Shown here: positions 61,186 through 64,000 of the stretch, piece by piece
How the letters are laid out: every line of letters starts with the position of its first letter
Numbering within the stretch: the first letter of the stretch is position 1
Made by a program: the position numbers and the translations under genes
The notes under the pieces: generated by a model
What the model was told of the DNA's origin: nothing
Databases searched by the model: none
The model's input: only the letters and a program-made list of their open reading frames with translations
Source of the DNA: Firmicutes bacterium ASF500
Lineage (GTDB): Bacteria > Bacillota > Clostridia > Oscillospirales > Oscillospiraceae
Direction of reading: 5' to 3'
NCBI GenBank assembly: GCA_000492175.2
Contig: CP097573.1
Location: 1,550,001-1,614,000 of the forward strand
Length of the DNA: 64,000 nt

Positions 61186-64000
61186 TTATTTCAGCAGAAC
61201 ACTGACAAACCGCTGCAGCATAGCCGCGGCCTCGGCGCGGGTGGTTATACGGGAGGGGGCCAGCATCCCATTTGGCAGACCGCTGATGATGCCGGAATCC
61301 ACCGCCCAGGCCACAGCGTCCTGAGCCCAAGGGGACACCGAGGCGGTATCAGAAAATCCGGTCAGGCTGTCCCGACCTCCAGTACTCATATTCAGGAGCT
61401 GGGCGTAACGGAACAGCATGACGGCCAACTGTTCCCGTGTGATCTCGTCGTTGGGGCCAAAGCGTCCGCCTCCATAGCCGCTGACAATGCCTGCCTCTGC
61501 GGCCCAGGCGATACCCTGCTCATACCAGGCGCCCTTTGCTACATCCGCAAATACAGATTCAGTTTTCTGTGTACCGGCGTCCTCCAGACGGAAGAGCACA
61601 GTGGCTAGCATCCCACGGCTCAGGGGCAGGCTGGGTGCGAAGGCGTTCTGGCTGACCCCGGCAAACAGTTCCCGGCCCGCCGCGAAGTCTACGGCAGAGG
61701 CATACCATGCGGAGCTGTTTACATCGCTGAAGGGATTGGTATAGTTCACAACCTTGACAGAGGCGTTCTGCTCCAGGAGGAATTTAGCACGGCCTTCTTC
61801 CAAAATGGCCTTCTTGATGACCACCTCCCGGCCGTCGGCATGGACTACCACCACCAGCTGTCCCTGTTTGACATTGGGGATCGTGACCAACTGCGGACCC
61901 TTGCTGTCTTTGGGGAGCGTGACGATATAGGTATCTCCGTGGCCGGACGTCTCCACCTTCACCAACGGCTGATTTGGCTGTTCCGTCTTACCGCCGGAGG
62001 GGGAATTGCCGCCGGAGGAGCTGCCTCCGGAACTGTTGCCGCCGGAGGGACGGGAGTAGTTGGGGTCGTCCTTTTTTGCGTCTCTGGTGTAGAACACCTG
62101 GATGGTGTCACCGCTGTGCAGAGGACAGGCGCCCATATAGATATCAGGAATCCTGCCGTTAACCCGGTACATCCAGCCGGAGTCATCGCCATATTCCTTC
62201 TCGGCCAGCGCCCCATGGGGGCCGGAGATGGCCTTGATATAGGTGCCTTTTACTCGGGTAGCGGTGCAGCCGTTGTCCGTCAGCATACGGGTAAACACAT
62301 CATAGACGGTGGAACTCTCATCCAAATTGCTGAGGGTCGTTGGGGCAATCCAGACGGTCCCATCCAGTCCGATGAGGGAGAAAGACACATTATTCAGCAC
62401 TTCCGTCACTGGGATGGCGCTCTCCGGGTCCCGGGTGCCCCGGACCACGATCATATCCCCTTGGACCTGTGCCGCACGAGCCATCCGTCGGGCCTCCGGC
62501 TGGGCAGTGGCGCTGGTGGTCACTTCCTGGTAATAGAGCTTGTCCAGACCGGCGTACTGGGCGTACCGGTACGGGTCGCTGAGATACAGCGCCCCGTACC
62601 GCCCCAGAGTCTCGCTGGACAGCCGACTGGTAATGGTAACGGCCTTGGCCTCGGTCTGGCGGGTGACGATCAGATTTTCATGGCTGATGACGTTGGGATT
62701 GCTGGACTTGAACAGCCGCCACAGCTCCAGGTCCTCCCAACCCTCTATGGGCACGGGGACGATGCCCCGGCCTATCCTTTCCGAATTTGTATGGACCCAA
62801 ACCAGTTTGCCGTCCTGCTCATAGACCTCAAAGAACGGGGTCAAGTCGGTACGCACGTTGTCTTTGGTGGTGTTGTTTCCCTTGAGACCGTCGAAATAGG
62901 CGGCCTTGACCCGCTCCATCAGGGCTAATTCCCTGTTGATCTCCTCTTGGGTCAGAGCGGGCACCTTGACCTGGAATGTCCGGGAAGTGGTAACACTGGT
63001 ATCCTTATCATGAAGGGTAACAGTGATGGTCCCTTCCGTGTTCTCCTGACTTGGGCCGGGACGGTAGACCTCCACTCTGGCGGCGTTGTTCACATCCGGG
63101 GCTTTGAGGACCTCGCTGTTGCTGGTTGTGATGGTGACAGGATAATATTTGCCGTCTACCCCGAAATCCCGGGTGGTGGGGAGCTGGATGTCGTTAGTTG
63201 CGGTATAGACGCCATTTGCATCTGGTGTCAGCCTTTCCCCGATTACTGCGTCGGTGATGCCAGCTTTTTCAAAGCCGGCATCCAGCTTGGCCAGCAGACC
63301 GATTCTGATTTGCTCCTCCTGGGAGGCATCCAGCGCCTTGACGGTAACAGAGTAGGTGTTGACCAGGGTGATGGGCGCTTCGCCGTTATTGGTGAGCTGG
63401 AAATTGAATGTGGCGGTGAGGGTAACTTGCTGATCTGCCTGTCCCCGCTTGACCACCCCCACATAGGGGTCGAATAGCGTATCAGCAGTAGACTGGTTTT
63501 TGCCGCTGATGGAGATAACATTCTCGTCGGAGGACTGCCAGGAGATCAGCGTCCACCTTTTATCGTCAATTACCTTGGGCAGGGACAGATCCTCTGTCAC
63601 AGGAGCGGTCGTGTCAAGGACGACCTTGCTGGAAATTTCCTCCCGCATGACGTCAGTGACCTTATCTACGTCCCAATAGACGGTAACCGGCACCGTCGCT
63701 TCCTGTGTCTGGCCGTCTTTGACCAAGGTAAAGGTCACCTTATAACTGCCAGATCTGATGGCAGGCGTGGTGTTGGGATTAACGTAGAAATAAGTGATAT
63801 CGCCGTTATCAGCGATGCCCGCGCCGCCGTAGACCTCTTCTACCTTTTTGACGGATGCGATGAAGCCCTCCAGCTTCTGACTCGCCAAATACTGCTCCAG
63901 CACTTTGTTTACGTTGGTATCCCGCCCGGAAACAGGGGACATGGTGTACCATTTCAAAGCATCTTCCAGCGTCTTGTCGGTTACAGGAGGCTGAGGGTCG
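61186..64000 (-). CDS. Large SLH-anchored surface protein, N-terminus outside window
   Basis: At least 937 residues; the frame runs off the right edge, so the signal peptide is not seen. The visible N-terminal half has bacterial Ig-like beta domains (TFTLVKDGQTQEATVPVTVYW and similar, several repeats). About residues 525-640 resemble DUF4430 (VSFSLIGLDGTVWIAPTTLS, YGDDSGWMYRVNGRIPDIYM), then a Gly/Ser linker and three SLH repeats: FSDVNSSAWYASAVDFAAG, FADVAKGAWYEQGIAWAAE and FSDTASVSPWAQDAVAWAV. SLH repeats bind pyruvylated cell-wall polymer, so this is a cell-surface protein, perhaps an adhesin. Confidence 0.9.
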   Translation of the reverse strand, partial: DPQPPVTDKTLEDALKWYTMSPVSGRDTNVNKVLEQYLASQKLEGFIASVKKVEEVYGGAGIADNGDITYFYVNPNTTPAIRSGSYKVTFTLVKDGQTQEATVPVTVYWDVDKVTDVMREEISSKVVLDTTAPVTEDLSLPKVIDDKRWTLISWQSSDENVISISGKNQSTADTLFDPYVGVVKRGQADQQVTLTATFNFQLTNNGEAPITLVNTYSVTVKALDASQEEQIRIGLLAKLDAGFEKAGITDAVIGERLTPDANGVYTATNDIQLPTTRDFGVDGKYYPVTITTSNSEVLKAPDVNNAARVEVYRPGPSQENTEGTITVTLHDKDTSVTTSRTFQVKVPALTQEEINRELALMERVKAAYFDGLKGNNTTKDNVRTDLTPFFEVYEQDGKLVWVHTNSERIGRGIVPVPIEGWEDLELWRLFKSSNPNVISHENLIVTRQTEAKAVTITSRLSSETLGRYGALYLSDPYRYAQYAGLDKLYYQEVTTSATAQPEARRMARAAQVQGDMIVVRGTRDPESAIPVTEVLNNVSFSLIGLDGTVWIAPTTLSNLDESSTVYDVFTRMLTDNGCTATRVKGTYIKAISGPHGALAEKEYGDDSGWMYRVNGRIPDIYMGACPLHSGDTIQVFYTRDAKKDDPNYSRPSGGNSSGGSSSGGNSPSGGKTEQPNQPLVKVETSGHGDTYIVTLPKDSKGPQLVTIPNVKQGQLVVVVHADGREVVIKKAILEEGRAKFLLEQNASVKVVNYTNPFSDVNSSAWYASAVDFAAGRELFAGVSQNAFAPSLPLSRGMLATVLFRLEDAGTQKTESVFADVAKGAWYEQGIAWAAEAGIVSGYGGGRFGPNDEITREQLAVMLFRYAQLLNMSTGGRDSLTGFSDTASVSPWAQDAVAWAVDSGIISGLPNGMLAPSRITTRAEAAAMLQRFVSVLLK

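Noticed and set aside
59330..64000. Second attachment site (copy of the tRNA-fMet end)
   Set aside because: No second copy of the T-arm/acceptor end was found to the right, so an element right border cannot be placed in this window.

Overview
The window is GC-rich, densely coding DNA from a spore-forming, low-oxygen Firmicute. SpoIIID, a SpoVB-type flippase, two CotF-like coat proteins, HrcA/CIRCE control of clpB, two T-box leaders, a hydroxybutyryl-CoA dehydrogenase, a crotonase and split transketolases all fit a gut Clostridia of the Oscillospiraceae type (Flavonifractor, Pseudoflavonifractor or Lawsonibacter-like). The genus is inferred from gene style; there is no rRNA here.

Layout, 0-31 kb: the 5' part of argG; an Hpt protein with a REC plus degenerate HD-GYP regulator; a SprA-like HEQEH protein; a LytTR/DUF3021-like pair; a MarR-controlled MATE pump with a textbook operator; hbd plus a GNAT; ruvX with a barnase-like secreted lipoprotein beside a decayed toxin-antitoxin locus; a short pyruvate kinase relative; an orphan F420-ligase-like protein; oleate hydratase with a TetR regulator; DUF1846 and DUF2974 proteins; spoIIID; thyA-lipoprotein-folA; a second MATE pump; clpB with a perfect CIRCE; small SLOG and Arc-like genes; spoVB; a decayed XRE regulator; a candidate small RNA; crotonase; and an RCC1-repeat membrane protein.

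Layout, 30-48 kb: a P1-family peptidase translationally coupled to an ECF S component; a FecBCD/BtuFCD-like ABC transporter joined to siroheme genes; a promoter-to-terminator unit of unknown role; a cysteine operon (Cys T-box, cysE, a VOC protein, cysS, a broken DUF559 gene) in which every gap holds a different palindromic repeat; an ATP-grasp enzyme with two esterase-fold proteins; and a tryptophan ABC transporter (trpXYZ) under a Trp T-box, with a small antisense-strand gene inside the operon.

Layout, 47-64 kb: CotF-like proteins; two membrane proteins; an extracytoplasmic-type sigma factor with an overlapping membrane partner; a three-gene phosphorelay whose last kinase carries a C-terminal DegV fatty-acid-binding domain; split transketolase; decayed XRE and lipoprotein genes; tRNA-Leu and initiator tRNA-Met followed by a tyrosine recombinase (island boundary); and a large SLH-anchored protein leaving the window.

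Themes: amino-acid-responsive RNA control (Cys and Trp T-boxes, possible ArgR sites), lipid handling (oleate hydratase, crotonase, hbd, DegV-fused kinase), sporulation, and an unusual density of palindromic intergenic repeats. Most promoters listed match TTGACA-N17-TATAAT closely. The least explained items are the kinase-DegV fusion, the small RNA unit near 28.2 kb, the unit at 36.9-37.4 kb, the ATP-grasp/esterase cluster and the GTAGGG...CCCTAC repeat superfamily.
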